Shown: positions 8,451 through 15,690, counted from the stretch's first letter. The stretch is DNA of 59,397 bases from JAWAAW01 sp038884575 (GCA_038884575.1 JAWABQ010000004.1:1-59397), one strand, 5' to 3'. A program made the numbers and translations. The notes: generated by a model from the sequence alone, not told the origin.

Positions 8451-10610
8451 ATGGCCATTCTGACAAAGATTGTAAAGAGGAACGGCAGGGTAGTTGACTT
8501 CAACCCTGAGAAAATTGCAACCGCAATCTTCAAGGCAGCGCAGGCAGTGGGCTCGCCTGACATGGGGCTTGCACAATCCCTTGCCACGAAAGTGATTGCA
8601 ACAGCAGAGTCAAGATTCGGAACCGAAAAAACCCCCTCTGTCGAGGATATGCAGGACATAGTGGAGGAAACCCTGATTTCAAGCGGGGAAGCAAAGATTG
8701 CAAAGGCATACATCCTTTACAGGCAAAAAAGAACAGAACTAAGAAACCTCAAAAAAGCAATACTGCAGGGGCAGACAGACGAAGAAGTAGACCTTTCACT
8801 GAATGCCCTTAAGGTTCTTGAGAAAAGATTCCTGAAAAAAGACGCAGACGGAAAGCTCCTTGAGACGCCCTCCCAAATGTTCAGGCGCGTCGCGGCAAAC
8901 ATAGCACAGGCAGACGCATTTTACGGCGGAGATGTTGCTGCAACAACAGAGCGCTTCTACGAAAGGATGCGCAAGCTCGAACTATTGCCAAGCACGCCGA
9001 CACTGATGAATGCAGGAACTTCAGTTCAGCAGCTGGTTGCATCATTTGTGCTGCCTGTCGAAGACTCAATAGAAAGCATTTTTGACGCGCTAAAGCACGC
9101 CGCAATGATACACAAGACAGGAGGCGGCACAGGATTCTCATTCTCAAAGCTCAGGCCAAAGCACGACATCATCGTGACAAGCCAAGGCCAGTCAACAGGA
9201 CCCACAGCATTTATGAGGCTTTTTGACGCATCAACCAACATAATAAAGGAAGGCGGGGCACAAAGGGGGGCAAACATCGGAATCCTGAGGGTAGACCACC
9301 CAGACATACTTGAATTCATCAACCTCAAGGCAGACGGCAAAAGCTTCACCAACTTCAACCTATCAGTCGGAGTCACTGACACTTTCATGGAGGCAGTGCT
9401 GAACGACAGGGAATACCAAATAATAAACCCAAGGACAAGACAGCCAGTAACGACCCTTTCTGCAAGGGGCGTGTTTGACAACATCATCGCCCTTGCCTGG
9501 CAGCGCGGAGACCCGGGCCTGATTTTCATAGACAGGATAAACCAGCACAACCCATTGCTTGCGCTTGGCGAAATAGAGGCAACAGACCCGTGCGGGGACC
9601 AGCCATTGCTGCCTTACGAGTCAGCACCGCTGGCTGCAATCAACCTGCTCTCCTGCGTCAAACAAGGAGACATGAACTGGGAAAAGCTCAAGGAACTGGT
9701 CCACGATGCAGTCCACATGCTTGACAACGTCATTGACGTGAACAAATACCCATTGCAGGAAATAGAAAGGGCAAGCAAGGCAACAAGGAAGATAGGAGTG
9801 GGCATAATGGGCTTTGCAGATACGCTTTACCACATAGGCGTGCCTTATGACTCTGAATCAGGGCTTGAATGGTGTGAAAAAATAATGAAGTTCATCAAGG
9901 AAGAGGCTGTGGCAAAAAGCATGGAGCTCGCAGAACAGCGCGGAACATTCCCCTCATGGGCTGAAAGCACGTTTTCGCAAAGGGGGCTGCCATTAAGGAA
10001 CGCAGGGCTGATAACAATCGCGCCAACAGGCACAATAAGCATGATAGCAGATGTCTCGCCGTCAATAGAGCCGAATTTCGCAATATCCTTTGTCAAGAAC
10101 GTGATGGGCGACACTGACCTCGTGTATGTCAACAAAGTCTTCTCAAAAGTCGCCAAGAAAAGGAACTTTTACTCAGACCAGCTGATAAGGGAAATTGCAG
10201 ACAAGGGCGGAATACAGCACATTCCTGAAATTCCTGATGACGTCAAAAGGGTATTTGTGACAGCACAGGAAATAATGCCTGAATGGCACATCAGGATGCA
10301 GGCAGCATTCCAAAAGCACGTTGACAACGCAATTTCCAAGACAATTAATTTCCCTGCTGATGCAAGCCTGCAGGAAGTCTCACAGGGGTTCATACTTGCA
10401 TACAAGCTCGGCTGCAAAGGGCTGACTGTTTACCGCGACAAAAGCCTTGACCAGCAGGTAATACAGGTGTCGCACGCCAAAAGGTTTGACCAGAAGGAAG
10501 AGCAGAAAGGGCAGAACCCGTTCCTGCGCTGCTCTGAATGCGGGGCCTCGCTGCAGTTCTCCCAAGGAAAAGGGCTGTGCCAGGTGTGCGGCACAGAGCT
10601 GCTCCAATGA
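8451..10610 (+). CDS. class II ribonucleotide reductase paralogue lacking the redox cysteine pair
   Basis: The 719-residue protein aligns along its length with Pyrococcus-type RNRs. An ATP cone spans about residues 5-90 (KRNGRVVDFNPEKIATAI), followed by the ten-stranded barrel and a short C-terminal zinc ribbon (CSECGAS...CQVCGTE). The thiyl Cys381 is kept in TDPCGDQPLLPYESAPL. However, the Asn and Glu that flank it are Asp379 and Asp383, the second redox cysteine is Ala392, and the first is Ser198 in VASFVLPVEDS. It therefore cannot use the usual disulphide chemistry. It could be a regulatory partner of the 949-residue enzyme, an enzyme using an external reductant such as formate, or inactive. 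It overlaps the adenosyltransferase gene at ATGA. Confidence 0.85.
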   Translation: MAILTKIVKRNGRVVDFNPEKIATAIFKAAQAVGSPDMGLAQSLATKVIATAESRFGTEKTPSVEDMQDIVEETLISSGEAKIAKAYILYRQKRTELRNLKKAILQGQTDEEVDLSLNALKVLEKRFLKKDADGKLLETPSQMFRRVAANIAQADAFYGGDVAATTERFYERMRKLELLPSTPTLMNAGTSVQQLVASFVLPVEDSIESIFDALKHAAMIHKTGGGTGFSFSKLRPKHDIIVTSQGQSTGPTAFMRLFDASTNIIKEGGAQRGANIGILRVDHPDILEFINLKADGKSFTNFNLSVGVTDTFMEAVLNDREYQIINPRTRQPVTTLSARGVFDNIIALAWQRGDPGLIFIDRINQHNPLLALGEIEATDPCGDQPLLPYESAPLAAINLLSCVKQGDMNWEKLKELVHDAVHMLDNVIDVNKYPLQEIERASKATRKIGVGIMGFADTLYHIGVPYDSESGLEWCEKIMKFIKEEAVAKSMELAEQRGTFPSWAESTFSQRGLPLRNAGLITIAPTGTISMIADVSPSIEPNFAISFVKNVMGDTDLVYVNKVFSKVAKKRNFYSDQLIREIADKGGIQHIPEIPDDVKRVFVTAQEIMPEWHIRMQAAFQKHVDNAISKTINFPADASLQEVSQGFILAYKLGCKGLTVYRDKSLDQQVIQVSHAKRFDQKEEQKGQNPFLRCSECGASLQFSQGKGLCQVCGTELLQ

Positions 10611-11182
10611 AAATCTACACAAAAACAGGCGATGAGGGGAAAACCAGCTTTGTCGGAGGGGAAAGGGTCTCAAAAAACGACCTAAGAATAGAGGCAACAG
10701 GCACCCTTGACGAGCTAAACAGCGTGCTTGGAGTCACGCTCGGCTTTGTAACAGACGAAAAAATCCAGCAGATACTAATCAAGGCCCAGCACGACCTTTT
10801 CACGCTTGGAGCAGAGCTTTCCTGGTTCACAAGCAAGGCAAGCACAGGCACAAAGCAGCTGCCGCTAACATCACCCCAGCAGGTAAAAGAGCTGGAAAAC
10901 CACATTGACGAGCTTGACGTGCTGCTGACAGAGCCAAAGTCATTCATCCTGCCAAAAGGCACGCAGGCAAGCACTTTCCTGCATTTTGCAAGAACAGTCT
11001 GCAGGCGCGCTGAAAGGCTTATAGTCTCGCTAAGCCAGCAATACCCGCTGAATCCTGAAATAATAAAGTACATGAACAGGCTTTCTGACCTGCTGTATGT
11101 CATGGCAAGGTACGCAAACAAGGAATTTGCCGCAGGCGAACAGCAGCCAATCTACAAGTACTTCAAGAAGAACGGCGAATAA
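10607..11182 (+). CDS. mmaB: ATP:cob(I)alamin adenosyltransferase, PduO type
   Basis: The 191-residue protein begins MKIYTKTGDEGKTSF, the typical start of the PduO family, which transfers adenosine from ATP to cob(I)alamin to make coenzyme B12. The ATP/cobalamin motif RTVCRRAERLIV is present, as is the N-terminal TKTGDxGxT phosphate loop. The ATG overlaps the stop of the preceding RNR gene (ATGA), so the two are translationally coupled. This ties cofactor synthesis directly to the B12-dependent RNR genes. An upstream in-frame ATG at 10538 lies inside the RNR gene and is not the start. The length is usual for the family. Confidence 0.93.
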   Translation: MKIYTKTGDEGKTSFVGGERVSKNDLRIEATGTLDELNSVLGVTLGFVTDEKIQQILIKAQHDLFTLGAELSWFTSKASTGTKQLPLTSPQQVKELENHIDELDVLLTEPKSFILPKGTQASTFLHFARTVCRRAERLIVSLSQQYPLNPEIIKYMNRLSDLLYVMARYANKEFAAGEQQPIYKYFKKNGE

Positions 11183-11226
11183 GAAGTTTTTTAAAGCAAA
11201 TAAAACGACAAATTCTTATAACATTC

Positions 11227-11298
11227 GGGCCCCTAGTTCATCGGCAGAACGCACCCCTCGCACGGGTGAGGCGCCGGGTTCAATTCCCGGGGGGTCCA
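11227..11298 (+). tRNA. tRNA-Ala(CGC)
   Basis: All four stems fold: acceptor GGGCCCC/GGGGTCC, D stem GTTC/GAAC, anticodon stem CACCC/GGGTG with loop CTCGCAC, and T arm CCGGG-TTCAATT-CCCGG. The anticodon is CGC. The acceptor has a G3-U70 wobble, the alanine identity signal, and discriminator A. No intron and no encoded CCA. Confidence 0.93.
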
Positions 11299-11319
11299 TG
11301 CGTAAGTTATATATGTAAA

Positions 11320-11393
11320 GGGCCAGTAGTTCAATCCGGCAGAACGCGCCGCTGGCAGCGGTGAGGCTCGGGGTTCAAATCCCCGCTGGTCCA
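11320..11393 (+). tRNA. tRNA-Ala(GGC)
   Basis: Acceptor GGGCCAG/CTGGTCC, D stem GTTC/GAAC, anticodon stem CGCCG/CGGTG with loop CTGGCAG, T arm CGGGG/CCCCG. The anticodon is GGC, with G3-U70 and discriminator A. It is 21 bases after tRNA-Ala(CGC), probably on one transcript, and ends two bases before the HAD gene start. Confidence 0.93.
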
Positions 11394-11395
11394 TC

Positions 11396-12031
11396 ATGAA
11401 AAAAGCAGTGCTGTTTGACTTTTGGGGAACGCTTGTGCAGCAGGGCGCATATTCGCCCCTCAAGCAGACTTACAGGTTCATGCGCCCAGGAATGGTGTTT
11501 GGCGAATTTGTTGAAAAATTCGAGCGGATAGCAATGACAAAGCCGTACGACGACCAGGCAAAAATGTTCAGGGACGCGTTTGACGCATTCGGGCTCAGGG
11601 CGCCTGACTGGGTCATTGAGAAGCTCATTGGGGTATGGAACAAGAACAAGCTCCTCGCAAAGCCCTACCCTGACACAATGCAAGCCCTTGAAATGCTGAA
11701 AAGCAGGGGAATAAAGATTGCAATCGTATCAAACACCCCAAAACTGTCTGTTGACGGAATGCTTGAAAAATTCGGGTTTGACAGGCTCTTTGACGCAGTA
11801 TGCTTCTCGTACGAGACAGGCCTGCTGAAGACAGACGCTGAAATGTTTGACGTTGCCCTCGGAAAGCTTGGCGTAACCAAGGACGAGGCAATAATGGTCG
11901 GAGACAGCCTTGAGACAGACATTGCAGGCGCAGAGCACGCAGGAGTAATGGCTGTGCTGATTGACCGCAAAGGCACGCGCGAATACAAGAACAAAATAAA
12001 AAGCCTGACTGAAATCGAGAAATTCCTCTGA
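11396..12031 (+). CDS. HAD-superfamily hydrolase
   Basis: The 211-residue protein has the haloacid-dehalogenase fold motifs: motif I FDFWGTL with the nucleophile Asp, motif II IVSNTP, a Lys in the LLKTDAEMF segment, and motif IV MVGDSLETDIAGA. The cap domain lies between motifs I and II. Family members are mostly phosphatases of small molecules; the substrate is not predictable. The Asp two residues after the nucleophile, used for proton transfer in many phosphatases, is a Trp here (DFW), as in some dehalogenase-like members. The ATG is two bases after the tRNA-Ala end, leaving no room for a ribosome binding site outside the tRNA. Confidence 0.85.
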   Translation: MKKAVLFDFWGTLVQQGAYSPLKQTYRFMRPGMVFGEFVEKFERIAMTKPYDDQAKMFRDAFDAFGLRAPDWVIEKLIGVWNKNKLLAKPYPDTMQALEMLKSRGIKIAIVSNTPKLSVDGMLEKFGFDRLFDAVCFSYETGLLKTDAEMFDVALGKLGVTKDEAIMVGDSLETDIAGAEHAGVMAVLIDRKGTREYKNKIKSLTEIEKFL

Positions 12032-12041
12032 GGTGACAAGT

Positions 12042-12449
12042 ATGGATGACTGCATTTTCTGCAAAATCATTGCAGGGAAGATTCCTGCAATGAAAGTCTA
12101 TGAGAATGACAAAATCTTCGCATTCCTTGACATAATGCCTGTCAACCCAGGACACACGCTTGTTGTCCCAAGGGCGCACCACGCTGACCTGCTTGAGACT
12201 CCTGATGATGTGCTCAGCGACATGATAACGCGCACAAAAAAGATAGCAACAGCAGTGATGAAGGCAGTAAAAGCAGACGGGTTCAATGTCGGCATAAACA
12301 CAAAGCCAGCAGCAGGCCAGGCAGTATTCCACACCCACTTACACATAATGCCGCGCTTCAGTAATGATGGCCTCAGGCACTGGCCGCACAAAAAGCTCAG
12401 CGATGAGGAAATGAAAAAAGTGCAGGATGCAATAAAGGCAAACTTGTGA
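12042..12449 (+). CDS. HIT-family nucleotide hydrolase with intact triad
   Basis: The 135-residue protein has the N-terminal zinc-type CIFCKI motif and the catalytic histidine triad HTHLHIMPR. The HIT family hydrolyses dinucleoside polyphosphates or nucleoside phosphoramidates; the exact substrate is unknown. The ATG at 12042 is preferred over the GTG at 12033 because GAGGTGA (12030-12036), which overlaps the HAD stop codon, is well placed for it. It is probably cotranslated with the HAD gene. It differs from the two HIT-like proteins at 23710 and 24225, which lack the central histidine. Confidence 0.92.
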   Translation: MDDCIFCKIIAGKIPAMKVYENDKIFAFLDIMPVNPGHTLVVPRAHHADLLETPDDVLSDMITRTKKIATAVMKAVKADGFNVGINTKPAAGQAVFHTHLHIMPRFSNDGLRHWPHKKLSDEEMKKVQDAIKANL

Positions 12450-12487
12450 GAAGCTTTTTAAACCAACTTCTTTCCTTTTCCCGCTAT

Positions 12488-12561
12488 GGCGGTGTAGCTC
12501 AGCCTGGCAGAGCAACGGTTTCATAAGCCGTGGGTCGCGTGTTCAAATCACGCCACCGCCA
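12488..12561 (+). tRNA. tRNA with CAT anticodon (elongator Met, or Ile2)
   Basis: Acceptor GGCGGTG/CACCGCC, D stem GCTC/GAGC, anticodon loop TTCATAA, T arm GCGTG-TTCAAAT-CACGC, discriminator A. The anticodon stem lacks the three G-C pairs of an initiator and the acceptor begins with a G-C pair, so it is not the initiator. Elongator Met and agmatidine-modified Ile2 cannot be told apart by eye. A TATA box (CTTTTTAAACC, 12454-12464) lies upstream. Confidence 0.88.
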
Positions 12562-12609
12562 TAATGCTTAAATACTCTGTTCTGCACGTTGCCCAGTGAG
12601 GTGATGTTG

Positions 12610-12765
12610 ATGGAACAAAAAGTGCGTGGATGGCTTGCGGTCATAGCAGCGCTTGTGGCTGGCTATCTTGCTTGGATTGGCAACACAAAGTGGAGCCTCT
12701 TGGTGCTTGCGCTTCTGCTGCTTATTTCAGGCTACCACCACCTGACAACAAAGCACAGGAAATAA
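12610..12765 (+). CDS. small two-helix membrane protein, 51 aa
   Basis: A short gene with its own signals: TATA box CTTAAATA at 12567-12574, GAGGTGAT at 12598-12605 and an ATG at 12610. The product begins MEQKVRGW and has two hydrophobic segments (LAVIAALVAGYLAWIG and SLLVLALLLLISG) joined by a short polar turn, and ends in a basic tail. The topology suggests a hairpin in the membrane. No family is recognised. A T-rich terminator follows directly, so this is a single-gene transcript. Confidence 0.65.
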   Translation: MEQKVRGWLAVIAALVAGYLAWIGNTKWSLLVLALLLLISGYHHLTTKHRK

Positions 12766-12773
12766 GCGCATTG

Positions 12774-12793
12774 TTTTCTTTTTTGTTTTTTTG
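12774..12793 (+). terminator. T-rich terminator after the small membrane protein gene
   Basis: A run of T tracts broken by G and C (about 16 T in 20 bases) follows the stop codon, with no strong hairpin. This is the usual form of an archaeal intrinsic terminator. Confidence 0.5.
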
Positions 12794-12836
12794 TAAGAAA
12801 GCTTTATAATAGATTATCCTCAATTCTTCATTGTTT

Positions 12837-12894
12837 GCCGTAGTCGCATAACCTTGCAGTTCCGGAGAACAAGAGGTCTTGCGACAAGGCATAT
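12837..12894 (+). pseudogene. partial copy of the tRNA-Ser(GGA) 5' end
   Basis: The first 18 bases (12837-12854) are identical to the first 18 bases of the intact tRNA-Ser gene that begins at 12895. After that, five D-loop bases are missing, TGCA matches again, and the rest diverges into two short hairpins (GTTC-CGGA-GAAC and CTTG-CGA-CAAG). It cannot fold as a tRNA. It is either a decayed tandem copy or part of a larger tRNA-derived structure together with the 3' copy at 13005-13101. Confidence 0.6.
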
Positions 12895-12992
12895 GCCGTA
12901 GTCGCATAACCTGGTATTGCACAGGCCTGGAACGCGCTGCGCCACAGAGCCTGGCCCGCAAGGGCATCCCGGTTCAAATCCGGGCTACGGCG
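12895..12992 (+). tRNA. tRNA-Ser(GGA) with a 15-base intron
   Basis: Acceptor GCCGTAG/CTACGGC with discriminator G, a long variable arm GCCC-GCAA-GGGC typical of serine tRNAs, and T arm CCCGG-TTCAAAT-CCGGG. The anticodon stem is CAGGC/GCCTG. The anticodon GGA is at 12929-12931, and the loop is interrupted after position 37 by an intron at 12933-12947, the canonical site cut by the archaeal splicing endonuclease. Confidence 0.9.
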
Positions 12993-13004
12993 TAAAGCAT
13001 TGAA

Positions 13005-13101
13005 GGGATTTGAACCGGGTCCCGGTTCATCGCGCCGACCAGCGGTCGGCGGGAACTTGACAACCGCCGCGGCGGTTGGTCAAGTAATCCGGGCTACGGC
13101 G
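13005..13101 (+). repeat. inverted and direct T-arm copies of tRNA-Ser with a hairpin insert
   Basis: Just after the intact tRNA-Ser lies an inverted copy of its T arm (13005-13019), then a direct T-arm half (13021-13029), a 56-base insert (13030-13085) and the remaining T-arm and acceptor sequence (13086-13101), which matches the tRNA 3' end exactly. The insert contains two strong hairpins: CGCCGACC-AGC-GGTCGGCG (13033-13051) and a longer one with arms ACTTGAC/GTCAAGT and AACCGCC/GGCGGTT (13055-13085). The insert sits in what would be the T loop. Function unknown. Confidence 0.6.
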
Positions 13102-13108
13102 TCGTAAT

Positions 13109-13117
13109 GTTTAAATA
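13109..13117 (+). promoter_or_regulatory. TATA box for the hydroxyacid dehydrogenase gene
   Basis: GTTTAAATA lies about 27 bases before the GTG at 13140, which argues that translation starts there on a leaderless message. The TTG at 13125 would lie upstream of the likely transcription start. Confidence 0.5.
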
Positions 13118-13139
13118 CTAATTATTGAGCCATGTTCCT

Positions 13140-14153
13140 GTGGCAACAATAGCATTTTACGAACTTGAGCCCTGGGAAAAGGAATACCTCAAAAAGAGGC
13201 TGAAAACGCACAAGCTTATTTTTATTGACGGCAAGCTCACTGCGGCAACAGCTGAAAAAGCAAAGCTTGCAGATGCAGTCAGCGTCTTCATCTATTCAAA
13301 AGTGGACAAGGCAGCCATTTCAAAGCTGCCAAAAGCAAAGCTCGTGAACACGATGAGCACAGGCTTTGACCATATAGACCTTAAGGCATGCAAAGCCAAA
13401 AAAATAACAGTGACAAACGTGCCCGCCTATGGCGACGTGACTGTTGCTGAGCACACATTTGCCCTCCTGCTTGCATTGTCGCGCAAGATTGTGCAGGCAG
13501 CAGAGACAACCCGCAAGGGCGGCTTTGAGTTCAGCGGTCTTTGCGGCACAGACCTGAAGGGAAAAACCCTTGGCGTTGTCGGCACAGGAAAAATCGGCAG
13601 GAATGTCGCCCACATAGGCGTATGCGGATTTGGGATGAAAGTCATAGCATATGACACCTATCCTAACCTTGATGCTGCAAAAGAATGCGGATTCCAGTAT
13701 GTTCCGTTTGAAAAACTCCTTGCAGAATCAGATGTAATAACCTTCCATGTGCCTTTGACAAAGGAAACAACCCACATGCTCAACAGGAAAAACCTCAACA
13801 AGGTGAAAAAAGGCGCAATACTGATTAACACCTCAAGGGGGGCAGTGGTTGAGACAGGAGCAATACTTGAAGGCATTGCAAAAAAAATATTTTCAGGGGT
13901 CGGGCTTGATGTGATTGAGGAGGAAGGGGCAATAAAGGAGGAGCTTGAGCTGTTGGGCAGGCCTGCAAGGGAGATGAAGCCGGCTTACAAGACCCTCCTG
14001 GAGGCGCATGTCCTTGTGGAGCAGCCAAATGTGATCATAACCCCGCACTGCGCATTCTACTCAAAAGAGGCATTGCAGCGCATAATCGACACAACAATAC
14101 AGAACATTGAGGGCTTCCTGGCAAAGAAGCCTGTGAATGTTGTCAAGTGCTGA
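13140..14153 (+). CDS. D-2-hydroxyacid dehydrogenase (NAD-dependent)
   Basis: The 337-residue protein has the two-domain fold of the family. The Rossmann motif VVGTGKIGRNVA is in the middle. The catalytic Arg is in NTSRGAVV, the Glu in LDVIEEEG and the His in ITPHCAFYS. The insertion before the His and the overall order resemble D-lactate dehydrogenases more than phosphoglycerate dehydrogenases. The reaction is reversible reduction of a 2-keto acid; the substrate is not certain. The GTG start (VATIAFYELEPWE) is chosen from the TATA spacing; homologues also begin near this point. It stands alone between tRNA genes on the same strand. Confidence 0.9.
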   Translation: MATIAFYELEPWEKEYLKKRLKTHKLIFIDGKLTAATAEKAKLADAVSVFIYSKVDKAAISKLPKAKLVNTMSTGFDHIDLKACKAKKITVTNVPAYGDVTVAEHTFALLLALSRKIVQAAETTRKGGFEFSGLCGTDLKGKTLGVVGTGKIGRNVAHIGVCGFGMKVIAYDTYPNLDAAKECGFQYVPFEKLLAESDVITFHVPLTKETTHMLNRKNLNKVKKGAILINTSRGAVVETGAILEGIAKKIFSGVGLDVIEEEGAIKEELELLGRPAREMKPAYKTLLEAHVLVEQPNVIITPHCAFYSKEALQRIIDTTIQNIEGFLAKKPVNVVKC

Positions 14154-14202
14154 CAAAACAAGGCAAACTTTAAAAAGCGCCCTAATCCTATCGCCGTTAA
14201 CT

Positions 14203-14275
14203 GCCCCTGTCGTCTAGCGGCCAAGGATAAAGCCCTCTCGCGGCTTTGACACGGGTTCAAATCCCGTCGGGGGCG
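14203..14275 (+). tRNA. tRNA-Glu(CTC)
   Basis: Acceptor GCCCCTG/CGGGGGC with discriminator G, the TCGTCTAGCGGCCAAGGA D region typical of tRNA-Glu, anticodon stem AAGCC/GGCTT with loop CTCTCGC, and T arm ACGGG-TTCAAAT-CCCGT. No intron. A TATA-like CTTTAAAAAG is about 35 bases upstream. Confidence 0.93.
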
Positions 14276-14611
14276 TTGGTAACCCAAATAACAGACCAGG
14301 CGCTTGAAGACAGGATTGTGTCATCAGATGCTTTTGTGTGCGTTGCTTTCCTGCAGGCTGGCGGGGAGCATGACAAGCGGTTCCTTAAAGAATATGAGGC
14401 TGCTGCTGAACGGCTGCCTGACAATATTGAGTTTTACTGGATAAACGCGACTGAAAACCCTTCCATCTCGCAGGAATGGCAGATAAGGAAGACCCCCACA
14501 ACAGTCATTTATGTTTCTTGTGAGGAGCTTGAAAGGTATGTTGGCTTCTATGATGCTGACTTTCTGGTAAAAAATATCAGTGACAGGACCAAGAAAAGGC
14601 GCTGCTATTAG
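14276..14611 (+). CDS. thioredoxin-fold protein without CxxC
   Basis: The sequence VTQITDQALEDRIVSSDAFVCVAFLQ matches the first beta-alpha-beta of thioredoxin, and RKTPTTVIYV contains the cis-proline. Where thioredoxin has WCGPC this protein has QAGGEHDKRF, so it cannot do disulphide exchange. It may be a binding or chaperone-like module. The only start compatible with the fold is TTG at 14276, the base after the tRNA-Glu discriminator. The longer frame from 14246 would run through the tRNA. A GTG at 14318 would cut the first strand. The stop overlaps the convergent glycosylase gene by four bases. Confidence 0.7.
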   Translation: MVTQITDQALEDRIVSSDAFVCVAFLQAGGEHDKRFLKEYEAAAERLPDNIEFYWINATENPSISQEWQIRKTPTTVIYVSCEELERYVGFYDADFLVKNISDRTKKRRCY

Positions 14612-14994
14612 GGCAGATGAATCCTTCCGCCTTTCTTTCCCTCCTTTTTCCAGCGCTTTTTCAGGTCAGAAATGTCCTTAAGAACCATTTGTTTTGTCGG
14701 CTTGAAGTCCCTGAATGCGCTTTTTGGGATGCCTTTTGTTGGAAGCGGAGTCTTGTGTATTTTTCCTGCATTCCAGCCGCGCTTTTTCATTTCCTCAATC
14801 AGCTTTTGGTGCCTTTTAAGGAGCGCCTTTACCCTGTTTTCATACCTTATTGTTTCAGGATGGTTTACCCACCCTCCTTTTTTCCTTTGATGCCTTTTTG
14901 CTATTGCTCCAATAATTATGTGGATTTCAAGGTGTTCGCCAAGCAGGCGCTGGTCATCAAGATACTCAGGCGGGACAAGCCAGACTCTTACCAT
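14608..14994 (-). CDS. pdg: pyrimidine dimer DNA glycosylase (T4 endonuclease V / DenV family)
   Basis: The 128-residue protein matches DenV, which recognises UV-induced pyrimidine dimers and cleaves the glycosyl bond and backbone. Characteristic are LDDQRLLGEHLEIHIIIGAI near the N terminus (DenV has ADQHLMAEYREL), with the catalytic Glu in the EH/EY segment, and RHQKLIEEMKKRGWN, matching the DenV helix RQIELIAECLKRGFN. The DenV nucleophile is the amino group of residue 2 after Met removal; here residue 2 is Val. The basic C-terminal tail would bind DNA. The frame convergently overlaps the thioredoxin-like gene. Its presence suggests exposure to light or a viral origin. Confidence 0.8.
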   Translation of the reverse strand: MVRVWLVPPEYLDDQRLLGEHLEIHIIIGAIAKRHQRKKGGWVNHPETIRYENRVKALLKRHQKLIEEMKKRGWNAGKIHKTPLPTKGIPKSAFRDFKPTKQMVLKDISDLKKRWKKEGKKGGRIHLP

Positions 14995-15048
14995 GCATGC
15001 AGTAATTAAGGCAAGGTTTAAAAATGCTTCATAAGAATATGTTCTTGT

Positions 15049-15152
15049 GCAGGCGTCGCATAACCTGGTAGTGCACCGGTCTCGAACTTCACGAATGTGA
15101 ACGACAGAACCGGGCCCTCACGGGCCTCCCGGTTCAAATCCGGGCGCCTGCG
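15049..15152 (+). tRNA. tRNA-Ser(CGA) with a 21-base intron
   Basis: Acceptor GCAGGCG/CGCCTGC with discriminator G, long variable arm GCCC-TCAC-GGGC, T arm CCCGG-TTCAAAT-CCGGG, anticodon stem CCGGT/ACCGG. Anticodon CGA is at 15083-15085, and the intron is at 15087-15107 after position 37. The intron contains its own small hairpin (TTCAC-GAAT-GTGAA). The body closely resembles the tRNA-Ser(GGA) at 12895. Confidence 0.9.
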
Positions 15153-15153
15153 T

Positions 15154-15645
15154 TTATTTCCTGTAGATTTCCAGCGCTGCAACTGATGTTGGCGCAAATT
15201 TCTTCGGCATTCTTCTCAGCATGCTGCGCATTTCCTTCCATTCCATGAATTTGCCGCTTTCAATCTCGTACTTGTTAAGCCTGCCTGCGCGGCCAATTTC
15301 TGCAGAATACTGGGTGACAAATGCGTTTTCAGGCTTTGCCTTATGCCTGAACGTGAACAGTTTCATGACTTTTTTCGGCTTGACGCCAAGTTCCTCAAAA
15401 ATTTCCCTTATCGCCGCCTGGCGGTATGTTTCGCCTGCATCAACATGCCCTGCAATGGAAACATCAAGAAGCCCTGGATAAACCGCTTTTCTTTTGCTTC
15501 TTTTTGCAACAAATATCCTGCCTTTTTTGTCAAACACGAATGCCTGAATCATTCTGTGGGCAAGGAATTTTTTGTGGCATTTTTCACGGGCTTCTTTTCC
15601 CACAACCCTGTCCCTTCCATTGACAATATCAAGCATTTCCTGCAT
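15154..15645 (-). CDS. Nudix hydrolase, isopentenyl-diphosphate isomerase-like
   Basis: The Nudix box is intact: GHVDAGETYRQAAIREIFEELGV fits G-x5-E-x7-REUxEExGU. The N-terminal part (DIVNGRDRVVGKEAREKCHKKFLAHRMIQAFVFD) resembles type 1 IPP isomerase and its Nudix relatives of the YfcD type, so it may act in isoprenoid metabolism or as a pyrophosphohydrolase. The Cys and Glu typical of true isomerases are not clearly identifiable, so the reaction is left open. Length, 163 residues, is normal. A second ATG (MLDIVNG) three codons in is an alternative start. The stop is two bases from the tRNA-Ser 3' end on the other strand. Confidence 0.8.
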   Translation of the reverse strand: MQEMLDIVNGRDRVVGKEAREKCHKKFLAHRMIQAFVFDKKGRIFVAKRSKRKAVYPGLLDVSIAGHVDAGETYRQAAIREIFEELGVKPKKVMKLFTFRHKAKPENAFVTQYSAEIGRAGRLNKYEIESGKFMEWKEMRSMLRRMPKKFAPTSVAALEIYRK

Positions 15646-15690
15646 GCTGGAAAACGAACAGCACTTATTTATAAATCCTGTGGGAAAGAA

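Noticed and set aside
5434..10610. Inteins in the RNR genes, as in Pyrococcus
   Set aside because: Both proteins read through all conserved motifs at normal length with no Hint-domain insert.
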